The position numbers were made by a program, and so were the translations under genes. Of a stretch of 64,000 nucleotides of DNA, positions 1 through 45,918 are shown one piece after another. The notes under the pieces were generated by a model. That model did not search any database. It was not told the DNA's origin and saw only the letters and a program-made list of their open reading frames with translations. Source of the stretch: Larimichthys crocea (lineage: Eukaryota; Chordata; Actinopteri; Sciaenidae). The stretch spans positions 17,637,865-17,701,864 of the forward strand of contig NC_040022.1 of assembly GCF_000972845.2 (NCBI RefSeq), written 5' to 3'. How positions within the stretch are numbered: position 1 is the first letter of the stretch; every line of letters starts with the position of its first letter.

Positions 1-1376
1 CTCCCAGGAGATGCTGTTGTGTAGCTGCATGCTTGTGCACGTACACATTTTAATACACACATACCTTTGCTGTAAATGCTGTTGAATTTATTCCACAGGT
101 GTCAGTCTGACATCCTGGCAGATTGTCAGGTAACTTTGAGGATTAACAAGTATTTTTTTTTAGCCCGGTGCATGTGGATTATAAACTGCTCTTTTTATGC
201 TGGAAGCTTTTTTTTTTTTTTTTGCAGAGGTGTTACAGTCATTTCCACTTGCCTATCTCATTTCTCAGAATGAAAGGGAGGAGGCCTTTTTTTCAACATA
301 AACATGTCACATCTGAGACTTTCTGCACAGCGCGCTGTGTTGGAGACTGCTTTCAAGATAGATTTTTAGCAATTGTTGCAAGGTGCTGGGTCAAAGTCTA
401 TAAGATGGTACATGACTCAAGGTAACTGTTCAAAACAGAGACCAGGCCACACAGAGATGACTAATGGCTTATCTTGTCTGCTGTCGGATGACATGTAGAC
501 TGGACACGAGTCACCACATGTGGTAATGCTGCCTGTAATACACGTATAATCCAGGAAAGTCCATATTTAGATGTTGCGTGCTTGCGCCATGTCGATTAAG
601 GTTTACTTAATAGGTGAGATTAACTTAATGGGAGCAGTTCATTTTGCATCCCTGTTGACTGATTGAACGAAATAACAACAGTGACTGGGTAACAACATTT
701 CAACTTCATATTTCTTTATGCTTTCAATTACTTCCTGCTGTCATGTTTGTGCAGTTCCATCTATCTTTTGAGGTACTATTATGCAACTTAATATCACGCA
801 GTGCGCCATGTTTGTGTTCAATAATACGTGCTGTTATTTCTGTGAAATTATGATATATCTCATGCGATCTGCTAATATGTGGGTGTAGTTTCCTGCTCCC
901 TCTAATCGTTGCTTTAGTCTTCTTATAAGTAGCAGCGGTTTCACTACTGTCATACTGACTTTGTCACAAAAACAAACTGACAAACTGAATTTCTGCTGCT
1001 CATACTGGAACAAGTTTATGTATATAGCTGGCAGGGAAGGAGGGTTGTGCATGTATCCAAGGGATGAGATATGAGATTAATCTTTGTGGAGTCAGACCAG
1101 AAACAACACTACCCTCCATCCAACGTGTTTTACGTACGTTATATTATCTTCTGTTTACAAACCTCCCCGTGTCATCCTTTTACCTCCAACCTATCTTCAG
1201 CTTTGACGCCACCAAGCTATCACCTCCCTTCCTGTCCCAGTGTGTTTCCTTCTCATGCTCTCTCGGTGTGTTATTTCCCTGTTTATTTTATCGATTTTGT
1301 TCTTTGTTGCTGACGGACGAATTTCTCTTTTGGGGTGTGTAAATGCTGTGTTCCTGTACCCTCTTGTCCTTTTAAG
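1..1376. other. Non-coding sequence upstream of the first st3gal3 coding exon
   Basis: No coding exon is visible here on either strand. The stretch is AT-leaning with a T run near 212-225 and no recognisable repeat family. It ends in a pyrimidine-rich tract and an AG at 1375-1376 that serves as the acceptor of the first coding exon. At least one upstream 5' UTR exon of st3gal3 must therefore exist, but I could not identify it. It may lie here or left of the window. Confidence 0.6.
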
Positions 1377-1415
1377 GTGATGACGTGGATGGTGCCATGT
1401 GAATGACTGAAGACC

Positions 1416-34661
<33,246 letters not shown>

Positions 34662-35450
34662 GTTTACACCCACCCACAGTCTCCTCCTGCCTTTCCCAAA
34701 GGACTACTAAACAGGAAACGGGGAAACTGATCGACTCTGGGAGAAAGAACCCTTAGAAACCGGGTGGCCTGCACACTGTCTGGGTTTCATATCAAAGGAG
34801 ATTATTTAAAATAAAATGGAAAAAAATGAAAAAAAAAGATAAAGGAGGGTTTCTGTGGAGAGATGCACACATGTGCCTTCTGAACCAAAGACTCCTGCTG
34901 ATTGAAGCAGGGAGGGGACGGGCAAGAGGAGGACTGGATCTGCCCGGTCTTTATCAAGAGACAGTCGCAGGAAAGTCGTGCCGGCCCCGTGCTTCAACGT
35001 TTACCACTTCAACTGCCCCCCCCCACCCCCCCAGACAGGGACAGAAGAGAAAGGAAATGAACAGGAGAGACTGTAACAGAGCGCGTGCGGGGATGGAGTT
35101 CGAGTATTAGCAGTGCCAAACGTACCTCGTACAGGGGGAGAGGTCGTCCTCCTCTTCCTTTTTGCTGCCTGAATGTATTCACTATCCTCAGTGTAAATAT
35201 CAAAGATTTTTACTGTGCTTTTTAACAAGCTGCAGCACCGCACCCTCTCCACTCCCATCCCCCACCTGCCATTTGTCCATTCATTCATTCTCTTTTTTAC
35301 TCTGTCCAGGGTCCAAAATTAACACTCGCCAAGCCAGTTAGAGACAGCAGATAAATCAGAGAGGGTCACCTTCCACACAGACTTGATTCACTTCGAGATA
35401 CTAATATTTCAGTGTTTTTAGGGATACAGACTTCAGTTTTTGCTCTGTGA

Positions 35451-35588
35451 AATAAATTGTATTAGTGGCTATGAATCAGGTTTAATGCTTGTAAAGCCGA
35501 CTACACTGAGTAGTTGTGTGTTTTCCTGATGGGTAGTTATCCACGTGGCTGAAAAGTCACCAAAAAAATAAAGATTAATACAAATAAA
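35451..35588 (+). terminator. Cluster of candidate poly(A) signals for st3gal3
   Basis: Three AATAAA hexamers fall within 140 bp, at 35451, 35567 and 35583. A T-rich stretch follows at about 35636-35656, as expected for a downstream GU/U-rich element. The assignment is by motif only. Confidence 0.4.
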
Positions 35589-36743
35589 TTATTTTAAACT
35601 GATTTAAGTTTTCCATTAAAACTATGAATCTGTTTAGTTTTTTTTTTTTTCTTTTGTTAAATATTACTTTAGCTGTGAAAGAGTTTCCACTAAGTAACAA
35701 AAAGCACGCATCAGGAGAAATGTGTGTGAATTATTTTGGTCGGTCTAAATTATTTTTGTGGGACTTTTCATTTCTCCTCTAGTTTTAGCAGCTCTGGCAG
35801 GTGAGCCTAAGAGTTAAATGTCTCTCTCTCTCTCTCTTGTATCTTAACCCTCCTCTCTGTTCATTCATGTTGTGGTACTGACTTCATCACTTCACATCAG
35901 CTGTAAGCCTCCGGGCTGCAGCGTAGTCATACAGTAACGTGTCCTGCCCCGGTCATTCTGTATTTCCAACCTCCTGTTGCTGCAGATTTTTTTTTGTTTC
36001 TTCAGTAAATGGTGAAATCTCGGATTGTAGAATATAAATATATATATTTTTGTTTTTAGGTTAATTTTAATTATTTATTTTGTTACAAAGTCCCAGTGTT
36101 TTGGTCACAGGCAGGCCTGCTTTCTGTTCTGAATCTGTGTTTCGTTCAAATCCACCGCCACGTGCTTCCTCAGAGACTGCGTCATCTTTTAAACTTTGTG
36201 GCAGAAGCAGTGTTGTGATTGAATCCATTAACGAATCTACTTTGAATTGGCTCTTTGTTAAATGTTGTTAGTCTGCAGCCATCTATGTCTGTTCTTGATG
36301 TTCTTCAGTTTATGTTGACACAATACATGTGCTATTTTGTGATGACGGACAATGGAAATTTCTTACGATTTCCAATGAGGTGATAATTGCCACGCTCAGT
36401 GTCGAACTCACAGTGCTCATCAGGCCTCTGCAGATGAACGCTCTGCTCACATGCTTTTCAGTATTTCAGCACTTCATTAGCGTAGAAAGAGTTCAGTATT
36501 ACACAATCAAATCTTTTGCTTCTCCCTCTGCTGAGAATGTCACATCTGGTTGCTTTTTTTTGTTTTTGTCATTTTATCAAATGAATGCGATAATCAGCTT
36601 TACATAGTGATGGTGCATTTAAACTCTGCTTTACCAAAGCAGAAGTTTATTTTACAGTTTGTTTTTTCATTTGTCAAATGACAATTCAATGGAAGGTTTC
36701 ACCTCTTTTTCTTCTTTGGAAGTGCATATTTACTGTACATTGT

Positions 36744-36745
<2 letters not shown>

Positions 36746-36784
<39 letters not shown>
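36746..36784 (+). repeat. (CA)n microsatellite
   Basis: About 19 CA units in the AT-rich region downstream of the st3gal3 stop. Confidence 0.95.
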
Positions 36785-36787
<3 letters not shown>

Positions 36788-37716
36788 TCTCTTGCATTAC
36801 TCTCAATCAGTAAGCTGCTCTTGTTGCATCTGTTACATTGCTCCATCACGTGTTCTTTCTCTTGATTAGTTTTCACAAACGCTGCTGGGATTGTGCAGCA
36901 GTTTGTCCTACCCAGTCCCCACAGAGCGGGTCCGCTGGGTTCGAAGGAATGGATGACTTTTTGGAAACTAAGCTCTGTTTGGGACTTTTTTTTTTATTTT
37001 TATTATTAGAGCAAAGGTATAGGGAGCAGCTGACCATTGCACTATCACGAGGCGCTCTCAGTGCCTTACACCTCATCACCTGGAAACTGTAGCGAGGAGT
37101 TTGACACGTGGGGGGAGTAACTGCAGCTTGATCCAGTATGCACAATTAGCTCGAGGTCAGGATGGGTCACTCCTCCATGTGTGTGATTTGGGACCAGTCC
37201 ATTTCATATCTGTGCTTTATATACAGTCTTGGAAGACTTGAAGCCTCATACTGGTGGTTTTGTTTGTTTTAGCCCATAAACTACACGTTCACTGCAACAT
37301 TTTTCATCAGTACTATTTTATTTTTTTTAACTGTTTTTTGGCAGCTTACTATAAAAGAGGCACTTCACCAGTTTAACAAGTTCAGTTTAGTCGTCACAAG
37401 GAGTAAGCTTGCTAAAACAGTTATATAATGTCTTCTGTGGCTCTGGAGGAGCTTTTATAAGTCTGAGAAAATGTAGGATCTGGTGTTTTTAGATCTTGAC
37501 CAATAACTGGGGACATGTTGCTCTCTGCTGCTACAATTGCAATGATTATTTTTTCCTTAATCTGTATGTTTAGGCCCCCAACTTTATAGAAGTGCAATGC
37601 TAAATCACTGGAGTACCTCTTTAATGCTTGAATGTTGGGACATCCTTGAATGCACCAGCAAGTGAGAGTTTGCAGCAGGACCCTGACATCACAAAGGAGA
37701 CTGGCATAGATTGTGT

Positions 37717-38033
37717 TTAAAGATCCAGTGTGTAAGAAGATTTAGAAGTATCTATTGGCAGGAATTGCATAATATTAATCAGTATAAAATTAGTTAAGTC
37801 AAATTTTCATATGCAAGTACGTACAAAAAATAAGTAAGTACAATAATTGTTGTGTTTCTTTGCCTTTAAAATGAGCCCTTTAAATCTACAGAGAGAGCGG
37901 AGTTCACCGTTTGAACCACCATCACTGAGTTGTTCTTACATGCTTGGAAGGAGAGGAAAGTAATTGACCAAGTGGTTGCCATCTGCAACTTGACTGCCAG
38001 GTACCACTAAATCCTACACACTGGACCTTTTAA
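37717..38033. mobile_element. Non-autonomous inverted-repeat DNA element, about 0.31 kb
   Basis: The left end reads AGATCCAGTGTGTAAGA and the right end, reversed, AAGGTCCAGTGTGTAGGA, giving imperfect terminal inverted repeats. TTAA lies at both edges (37717-37720 and 38030-38033), which may be the target-site duplication. There is no open reading frame. The termini and internal segments match a short repeat I recognise as common in percomorph fish. A related end fragment sits at 50025. Confidence 0.65.
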
Positions 38034-41000
38034 CAAACAGTTCAATTTGCCGAAGAGAGATCGTCACAGCACACTGAAATAATTTGAAACCAGCAGCTGC
38101 ACTGAAGGCGGAAAATCAGTGTAAAATCTGATTGTGTGTTTTGGATATAATATAAAATGTGTGCAATCTGTCGACAGAGTGCTAAAATGAAACACGCCAA
38201 ACCACCGGTACAGTCTTTAAAGCTTTGAGACTAAGCAGATCCTTAGAGTACTCCTTTTTTTCTTTCTAGGTTTTGATTTTTTTTTCTGAATGCTGGAGGA
38301 GTTCAAATGGTTTGGACCCACATCGCATCTGCCCGATAATCTGTTCATATTAAAGCCGAATGTATCCACTTTTATCATCCATCATTGTATTTATAAACCC
38401 TTTGTTTTATTTTAGCATTTCACCATCATCCGTGGAAATGAACGTGATCAAAAGTGTTACTGTTTCTTTTTTATATACAGTTCTAAAATGGCTTTCTGCA
38501 ACTTAATAAATAAGTTTGTAATGGATATTTGCCTGTGCATGTTGTTTGCATCTTTTGACTGCTTCTGTGGAGCGACTGGATGTATCTTCCCCCAAACAGC
38601 TCAGCAGTGTTTGTTTTGTATGTGTCTTTTTGTACATATTTCTGTACACTGTAAATTTTCAGTCTCTATATATATATATATATAGTAAATATTTTTGATG
38701 TATTTAGTCTTTCTGCTTTATCTCAATAGACAGTACTTTTCATCCATCATTTTATTAAAATATGACAGCGAGGTGGCCTGAACGTCCTCATAAGATGGCT
38801 TTTCCAAGCCTACTTATAGTCGAGGGGGCCTCATGTTATGCAGCGTACATCAGGTACTGTCTGCGTGTCACTTAGTGTGTTACAAACTGCAGGAAGCTCA
38901 CAGTAAAGATGAAGGAGGGATGGAGCGGAGGAGCGTGAAGAAGGGGATTTCCTCTACTGCTCTGTACTCTGTATCTCCTACCTGCAGAGCCAGAGGAAAT
39001 CATTTTTCAGTCCTCCAGCCACCGGACTTCCTCCCTAATGTACTCTCCTCTTCTCTTGTGTGTTTATGTCTGTCCCACTCTGTGTCCCTCTCAGACTCAC
39101 TCTCACTTTTCTCCCTCTCCCACTCCTCTGCTCTCCTTCCCCCTTTGTCTTTCTACTTTGCTGTCTCTTCCCATCTCTCCACTGTGTATTTCTTCTTTCT
39201 CCTCACCTGTTCAACTCTGTGGCAGATCTTGTTTCATTGCTGTAGCCACCAGGGACCCTTTCAAGACCTGTGTGTGCACACACAAACAATTAACACACAG
39301 ACTATTCAGCTGCAGCCGCAAAGCTCTTGCTGACTTTCACACACTGCAGCATCACCATAAACCAGAGGAATGTTGAGGAGAGCAGGCTGTCCAGCTGTGG
39401 CTGCTGTAAGTCAGTATTGGTGTGAGGTGAAAGAGGACAAGACGCCGAGGGCCCTTAAAGTGCTGCTGGACCGTCCCATCCTGCTGTTAATGGGGTGCCA
39501 GAAACTTTAAAGTTATGCCTCACTGGTCACCAAAACCAGCTCGCTCTGGCTACTCTTGACTCGACAGATTTCCTGACCTCCACGGGGCGGGATCTAATGC
39601 TCCCTCCCCTCAGCAGGGAGGATATTTGCCACCTGGGATCTCCCCAAGGCAGCTGGCTGGCCCGGCCGGCTGGAGGCGTCCAGCAGACAGGGGTATGAGC
39701 ACGCCTGCACCTCTTCAGCCGACGGGCCTTTTATTCTCGGCGACAGGTTCCCCGCCCCACCTCCTCTCAACAGGATTGGAACGGTGGGGCCATGACCCCC
39801 GGGCCTGAAATTTAAACTCCTCGTAAAAAGAGTTGGAATGGGGAGTGAAAACACCCATTCAGACCCCCATTTTTTTTCTCTCCTCTATTTACTTAATGTC
39901 GGGTCAGCTGAGATGAGGGAAAACAACATTCCCTTCTCCACAGTGTGTCCCACATTCTGTCAGTCTACCTTTGTCTGTGGATGTGACACACCTACAAGGC
40001 TGTCACGTATCACTGAAGTGAACTGAATGTTTTCTTCTTGTCTTGTCAGCCTCTCAACCTGATTTACAGTGAATATCATATTCAGAGTCTGACATCAGAG
40101 TCACTGAATTGTTGAAAGATGACAGGTCTTCTGCTACAATGGAAACAAAAACGAACAAGTGCTCAGAGGCAAGAAGCAAGTCAGAAACATCTGCATGTTA
40201 AAACATCTGTCAGTCAACTTTATGGCCTTAAGGATGAAGGAGAAAGTACAAATACAATTTTAAACAAGTCTGGCGTCACGCATTTTGCAACACCTCATAA
40301 AAAAAACAGCAAAAACATACAACAAAAATACATTCAACCGTGCATCATGCAGTCCTGTGTGGCCTCGACAATGTGTTCATTAATGCTAACACTGCCCTTA
40401 TTTGTGGCCAGGTGACAAAATGAATGCTAACAGTTAATCATTCATGTGTAAAGCTGCCAATCTAAAACCCCCAAATATTTCTACCAGGTCCATTTAATAA
40501 GCCATTGTGCAGGTTTCAGTCAGATCACATGATCTTCATCAGTTTGTCCAACTCTCATGACATTGTTCTTTAGGACTTTATGTTCATGTTCACATCACTT
40601 TGGGGAAGTTATTCAAAATGTAAAATGCATATAACTAGTTAATTTGATCTGAAAGTAATAAGTTACAATATTACTCTCTGTGCAGTGTGTTTTGTGTTAC
40701 TTTTGCCGAAATAACCACAGAAGTACGTCTCTGTGTCATAAAACAGCAGAGAGTAATGTGGTTTCATAGATTGTGGTCGAAGCAAACTCAAGTTTAATGC
40801 GGTTCATTATAAATCCAGTGGGGGTGATGTGTAGTGAAGGCTATTCTTCAGTGCACATGCTTCTTACCACTCAATTTAAATCACTTGACGATGTAGAACA
40901 ATTCAATAGTCCAGATCTTTTGACTGACAGATGCACATTTTCATTCAAAGTAGACAGGATCAAAATCAAACTCGGCAAAACAGTCTCTGTTAGTCTTTCC

Positions 41001-42107
41001 ACTGCTCCAATAATCATTAATACTCATTTAGACCAAATAAACTCTTAATTAACTACGATTAACTATGAGTCTATGTGAGAAATATTCTGGCTCTGCATGT
41101 TATCGCTGCCACAATGATGCCCGACCTCTGAATCCATTCTGGCTCTAGAGCCAGCCAAAGTAATTAATTATAGATTAGTGATTATTAAAATTGCAGCTGA
41201 TTGATTTGACATCTCTCAGCTGTTCTTCCAAGAGATAAGACTCAGAGAGTGAGTGATAATGAGATTTCATAAGTGCACACAGTTGTAGCTCCCGTGTTGT
41301 GTACTCTGCTCACCCTCCATCCATCCATCCACATAATAACGCCTCTAATCAAGCCTTTGCTGACACAATGCTTTATGTTTTGTTTGTATGAACAGTGATG
41401 CAACAAATCTGGTGGACGCCTGCAGGAATGCAGCTTTGAAATGCTCCGATGAAGTGTAAATTACTGTAGATTTATCTGCGCCGTGTTCACTCGTTTGAGC
41501 TAATGTGGAAACACGTTATGGAGTTCACTGTTTTGCTCTTAGTATGACTTTGTCCCACAGATTTGGCTTCGTTTCCCAGATTTGGCCTGAGGGCTTTGGA
41601 CAGTGTGCTGGATGAGGGGAGTTCCCACTTGAAAAGTGAAAACAAACTTTTAAAGTTTTGGAACGGGCCCAAGACAGAGAGGCACCTTTTTAAATGGAGA
41701 GAGCACAGAAGAGACGGAGAGGAAGGACAAGCGGTGAGAGCAGTGACCTGTGCCTCCACAAGAAACCAGAGAAATCATGGAGGAAATTCAAAATACTCTT
41801 TAACTGTCCTTCACATCTGGAACAGTCGCTCTCCTCTCAGACTCTCCCTTCAGCACCACCATCTAAAAAACCAAAACCACCCACTCTCTCCCCCCATCCG
41901 GTCCTGAACTTGGATGGACTCAGCAGCTCCAAAGGCCCAAACTAGCACCCTGTATCTATGGAAACAGCTGTGAACATCCCTAAGAGCACTCGCAGCGCAT
42001 ATCTCCTTGTTAAAAATGTTCTCCTCATAAATTCAGTTTTATATTCTTACAAGGAAATGAAAAATTCCACAACAGCCATCGTGTTCCTGCAGCTTGCCAA
42101 AGACTAA

Positions 42108-42110
<3 letters not shown>

Positions 42111-42150
<40 letters not shown>
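42111..42150 (+). repeat. (TG)n microsatellite
   Basis: Twenty TG units in the intergenic region upstream of artn. Confidence 0.95.
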
Positions 42151-42151
<1 letters not shown>

Positions 42152-43299
42152 ATGTGCGTGTGTGCTCGCTAAAGATATATGTGTATTGTGCTTGTATGGG
42201 GTTTAACTGTGGGTGTACAAACAGTGTCATGCTGCAAATCCCTCTCACAATGCCGAACAAGTTTATCACCCTTGCTCACAGTGATGGATGATGTAGACAC
42301 ACTTCTGAAAAGCACACACACGCACACACTTGTTAGATGTGTGGCCCTGGTTGCAGTGTGGTGCCCTCTGCTGAAACAGTTTACACAGTGATTCATTTTA
42401 CTGAGGATATATTTTTTTTTTTTATCCTGCAGGTTATTGTCTCATCTTGACCAGGACTGAGATTATTTGGTCCGTACATCAGTTTGATGGAGGTGTAATG
42501 TGTGTTTTGTTTTGGGTAATGTTGGATAAGAAGGTTTCATAAAGCTTACTTTGTCGTCTTTCAGCATTTCAGTAAGTCACAAGTATTAAGATTTTTATTA
42601 TCGTAGCCGGGCTCTTTTTCCTCCTGTTGTTATTGAGCTCATCCTTATTATCTGCCGGTACATTCCTGCATGTCATGCACCTCAGCTGTGTGCATTGTTG
42701 CCTTGTTGGTCGCTGCTATTAATAGTGCCGTGGCAGAGACCAGGGATCCTCCCTGCATTTGTCTTTGCCTCTGAACGGAGAGTGGGCCCAGAGAGGAAAG
42801 CTAAGGAGCTGTTTACCCAGCCTTTGTGCTTTGGCGGGCCTCAGTGTTTGCCCTGCAGGGAGTGCCTCAGCTGAAGGGCCTTTCCATGCGTTGGAAGATG
42901 GGTGGGTGGAGCGGGGTGGCAGGACGGAACGGGACAAACCTGCAGAGAGGAGGTGGACAGGGGCTGGGAGCTCTGGCAGTGGCAGGTGCATGGCTGGTGG
43001 TGCAGTGAGTCGGGGTCTGTGGTTTGTCTGAGGAGTTCCAGCTCCTTTACTTACACTTTGCCCATCCTTCAGGCTTGACAGAAAGTGACGCAGCGCGGTA
43101 AAGAGGCCAGGGCAGGACAAGATGAGACATATGAGACAAGATGACAAACATGCAGTGTGTGTGCATACAAAATGAGGCCCTACAGGTGCGTGCAATCAAT
43201 CATGCACATGCACATGGAAGGATTTCTTAGTGGGCTCAGATGCCCCCTGATCCCTTGGTCCTTCAAGTCTCTGTTTGAAGTGACTGTTAAACATTTCTT

Positions 43300-43575
43300 G
43301 AGGGAAAGTGACACAAAATGACCACAAAGACACTATAAATGCCTACAGAGACATAAAATGATTATAAAGAGAGACTAAATGATCACACAAAGCTGCAAAA
43401 ACAACAGCAAAGAGATACAAATTGAGTAAAAAGAGACGCTGCTGTGTCTTTTGTAGTCGCTTTGTGTCTTTTTCAGTGCGGGTGTCTTGCTCCTACTGTA
43501 TGTAGGAGGGGGTCTCTAACAAGTCTGTGCCCAGGGGCCCATTGCCTGATAATCCGTCCATGCATGGATGTCTAT
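43300..43575. repeat. Inverted composite repeat of short CA/TG-type units
   Basis: The left part has degenerate units like ACACAAAATGACCACAAAG. From about 43447 the reverse-complement type appears (TTTTGTAGTCGCTTTGTGTC), followed by an AGGGGCCCATTGCCTGATAA segment. The opposed halves suggest an element with an internal minisatellite. I have seen this type in percomorph genomes, but I cannot name a family. Confidence 0.5.
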
Positions 43576-43799
43576 CTATGCTTGCTCTGTCAGGGTGTGC
43601 GCCCTACAAGTGGAATATAGTGAAGCACTCGACATTTATGAGGCTGAGAGTGTAAACACTGAGGGACAGATGTCACTCGCCTGATTCTTCCGCTGGAACT
43701 CTTTTTTCCAGAAACACTCCATGACCGTCCTCTATGACAATCACTCCCCCCTCTACCTCCCTCCCTCCCTCGCAGCGCAGGAACAAAAAGACATCTGAG

Positions 43800-44371
43800 C
43801 TATGTGGATGGGGAAGAAAAATCACAGCACTTTGTGCAGCGGACACCGCGCTCCGGTTTCACAAAGTCTCTGACAGGCGGGCGCGCTGTTTTTACGCATA
43901 GCCTCAAGTCCTGTGAGGTATTGTAGACATTGTTTAGTAGCTGTGTAGTAGACTCCTGAGAAGACACCGGAGCGACACACTCTCTGATAACTGGATACCT
44001 GAGTCCAAAGTAAGTTTTTTTTTAAGAGAGAGAGGGAGAGAGGGGAATAGAAGCGCTTGGAGACGCGGACTGTAGCTGCGTAAAGGCGTGACGCATGGAC
44101 TTGTTATGTTTAAGAAAGATATTCTGACCGACAGAGTGACGCTTTTCTCAGTTTGAACTTCTCATTCAAATCCGCTTGACACCAGCTGACACAAAAAAGA
44201 ACAAGACTGATGAGATTTTAAATGAGGAGACCTCATAAAGTCTCTCCTTAGACCTCCTGACACTGTACCGACCATGACTTCACTTTAGAGAGAGACGCAG
44301 AACATGTTCTGAGAAATTTCCCGCGGTGTTATTTACTCATTAGGACGCTGTTTGGAGGCAAGACTGAACAG
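43800..44371 (+). promoter_or_regulatory. artn: Probable artn 5' region with candidate non-coding first exons
   Basis: Local GC rises sharply at about 43840-43900 (GGCGGGCGCGC). Two strong donors follow: GTAAGT at 44010 and GTAAGT at 44372, the second after ACTGAACAG. Downstream, a pyrimidine-rich acceptor ends at 45002. This layout fits one or two alternative non-coding first exons spliced to the 45003 exon. No TATA box is evident. Transcription start is not determined by sequence alone. Confidence 0.45.
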
Positions 44372-45002
44372 GTAAGTGGAGGTAAGGAGACATGCCTGAA
44401 AAACTGGCTTAAGTTCATTAAACGATGATTGGATGTGAGTCAGCCCGGATACTGCACGAATGGCTAATTGAGGACTTCTTTTTTCTTTTTACACTTCTGA
44501 TTGTTTGACTGTGTGTCTGTCGTTCACCGCATTGGAGTGTGTGTGTGTCACCGCAAACAAACTTCTACCTAATTAGGTTTTATGTGGGATTTACCCTGCG
44601 TGCGCCAGGCAGTTGTAAAGTTTATTTTCCCCCTGACCTGAATAGCTTTTCGTCTGCAAACCGTCCATCTTAACGCGTCATTTGGTCTCGTATTTTGTCT
44701 TAAAATACACATTTCTTTAAGAAACTGAAAATACTTGTTTCAGGAGTTTTCTAGGAGAGTTTTGAAACAAGAAAATGTGCCATTATTCATTTTACGCATA
44801 GACATCTTGTTTTGTATTAAAAATAAATTAATTTAGGACGTTTGTTTTAAAGAAATGTGTGATTAAAATGTGAAAAACGATCTTATATAATGGTCAAACT
44901 TCCAGATCTATTATAAAACCTGATACATGTTTGGATAATCTGACTTTTGCTCGCAGGTTAACAGTCTGTATTCACTCTCCAGCCCTCTCTGTTCCTGTCC
45001 AG

Positions 45003-45319
45003 GCTGCTGAGACTCTTGCCAAGAAGCGGTGACAGGACACCGGCCAGAGAAAAAAGGGATTTTGGCCGCGTAAAAAAAACGAGGAGGAGGCGCCTCTTGC
45101 GTTGAAGCAGAACCGCTTTTAGATGGATTCTTCATGTTTGCTTCAGCCTCAGCGGAGACAGCCTGCTCTGGACACTTGCAAGCCGTGACAGTGAGGTGTA
45201 AAACATGGCACATCGCAGCGTATGGATAGCCACAAACATGAGCTGCACCCAGCCTGGAAGAAGCGGCTCGGCTCTCCTCTCCGGTGCGCACTTGGAGCAG
45301 AATGCGCACAGGACAGCTG
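45003..45319 (+). CDS. artn: artn 5' exon with an in-frame upstream AUG (possible N-terminal extension)
   Basis: The acceptor is TTCCTGTCCAG and the donor GTAAGG at 45320. An ATG at 45205 has a good context (AAC before, G after) and an in-frame stop just upstream at 45199-45201. Its frame stays open to the donor (38 codons plus one base). Adding the 71 nt exon 57332-57402 reaches phase 0, exactly the frame of the signal-peptide exon at 58983. If used, it adds 56 residues before the MSAKAK start, making a 290-residue precursor. The added part has no obvious signal sequence. The exon could equally be 5' UTR. Confidence 0.5.
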
Positions 45320-45861
45320 GTAAGGCGCCATTCAGAGTGTATGAAGTTGTCTATATAGGGATTGAGATGGGATCTGATGTTGTGTTGTGATGTGAAAGCA
45401 AACCTGGGCTCTTGTCTTTATGTTTGCTGTGACAACACTGTTTGATGTTTGATTTCTTTTCACATCAGTGGCTCTTTGCTGAGCTCCAAACCTTCTTTGC
45501 ACGCACCTGCCAGCTGTTTTAGGCTCCTCTGACTCCCGGGGGTCACTGTGACCTGGATTCAGTGTTGGACTGATTTTAGTGTTTATTGGGAGTGTTAGTG
45601 AAATGCAGTCTTAGGAGTAAGTGGGGTGAAGGTGTTTGTTCTGTGTGTTTTATGATGTGAAGTTTTGGAGATTTACAGTCTGAAGTGTTTACAGGGTGCA
45701 AGAAGGCGACTCTGAATTATGGAAAAATATAAATCATGTGTGTGTACTTGTGAGTATGTGTGTGTTCTCGTGGATGAGGAGGAAGCAGTGGCAGGCAGGA
45801 AGTTCTCCAGAGTGACCCTCTCCTGTGGTGGGCTGCAAATCTAAATATCAAAGTGCTAGTG

Positions 45862-45872
<11 letters not shown>

Positions 45873-45914
<42 letters not shown>
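45873..45914 (+). repeat. (CA)n microsatellite
   Basis: About 21 CA units after a TC run, in the long artn intron. Confidence 0.95.

Positions 45915-45918
<4 letters not shown>

Larger units (their letters stand above)
34662..38780 (+). other. st3gal3 3' UTR and downstream AT-rich sequence
   Basis: The sequence after the stop looks like 3' UTR, but its true end cannot be fixed. AATAAA hexamers occur at 34810, 35451, 35567, 35583 and 38505. The cluster at 35451-35588 is a plausible main end, about 0.8-0.9 kb after the stop. A longer form could end near 38505 or at the ATTAAA near 38753. Other features are a C-rich tract at 35016-35033, a CT repeat at 35820-35837, a (CA)n tract at 36746-36784 and an inverted-repeat element at 37717-38033. 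Confidence 0.5.
38781..43780. other. Intergenic region between st3gal3 and artn
   Basis: No gene is supported. Pyrimidine-rich sequence at about 39020-39220 produces a long but low-complexity open frame. A GC-richer patch lies at 39560-39800 and another at about 42720-43060. A (TG)n microsatellite lies at 42111-42150. An inverted composite repeat at about 43300-43575 closes the region just before the artn 5' end. Confidence 0.7.

Noticed and set aside
38833..39333. 166-codon plus-strand open frame
   Set aside because: Driven by a CT-rich tract (runs of Ser, Leu, Phe), without conservation cues or domain motifs.
42719..43195. 158-codon minus-strand open frame
   Set aside because: Pro/Leu/Ser-rich with no recognisable motif. 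It arises from a GC-rich patch that also leaves the plus strand open, and lacks exon or promoter signals.
44911..45309. 132-codon minus-strand open frame over the artn 5' exon
   Set aside because: Antisense shadow of a GC-rich exon with no independent support.
45717..45914. Cys/Val-alternating frames over CA/TG tracts here and elsewhere
   Set aside because: Direct translation of microsatellites.
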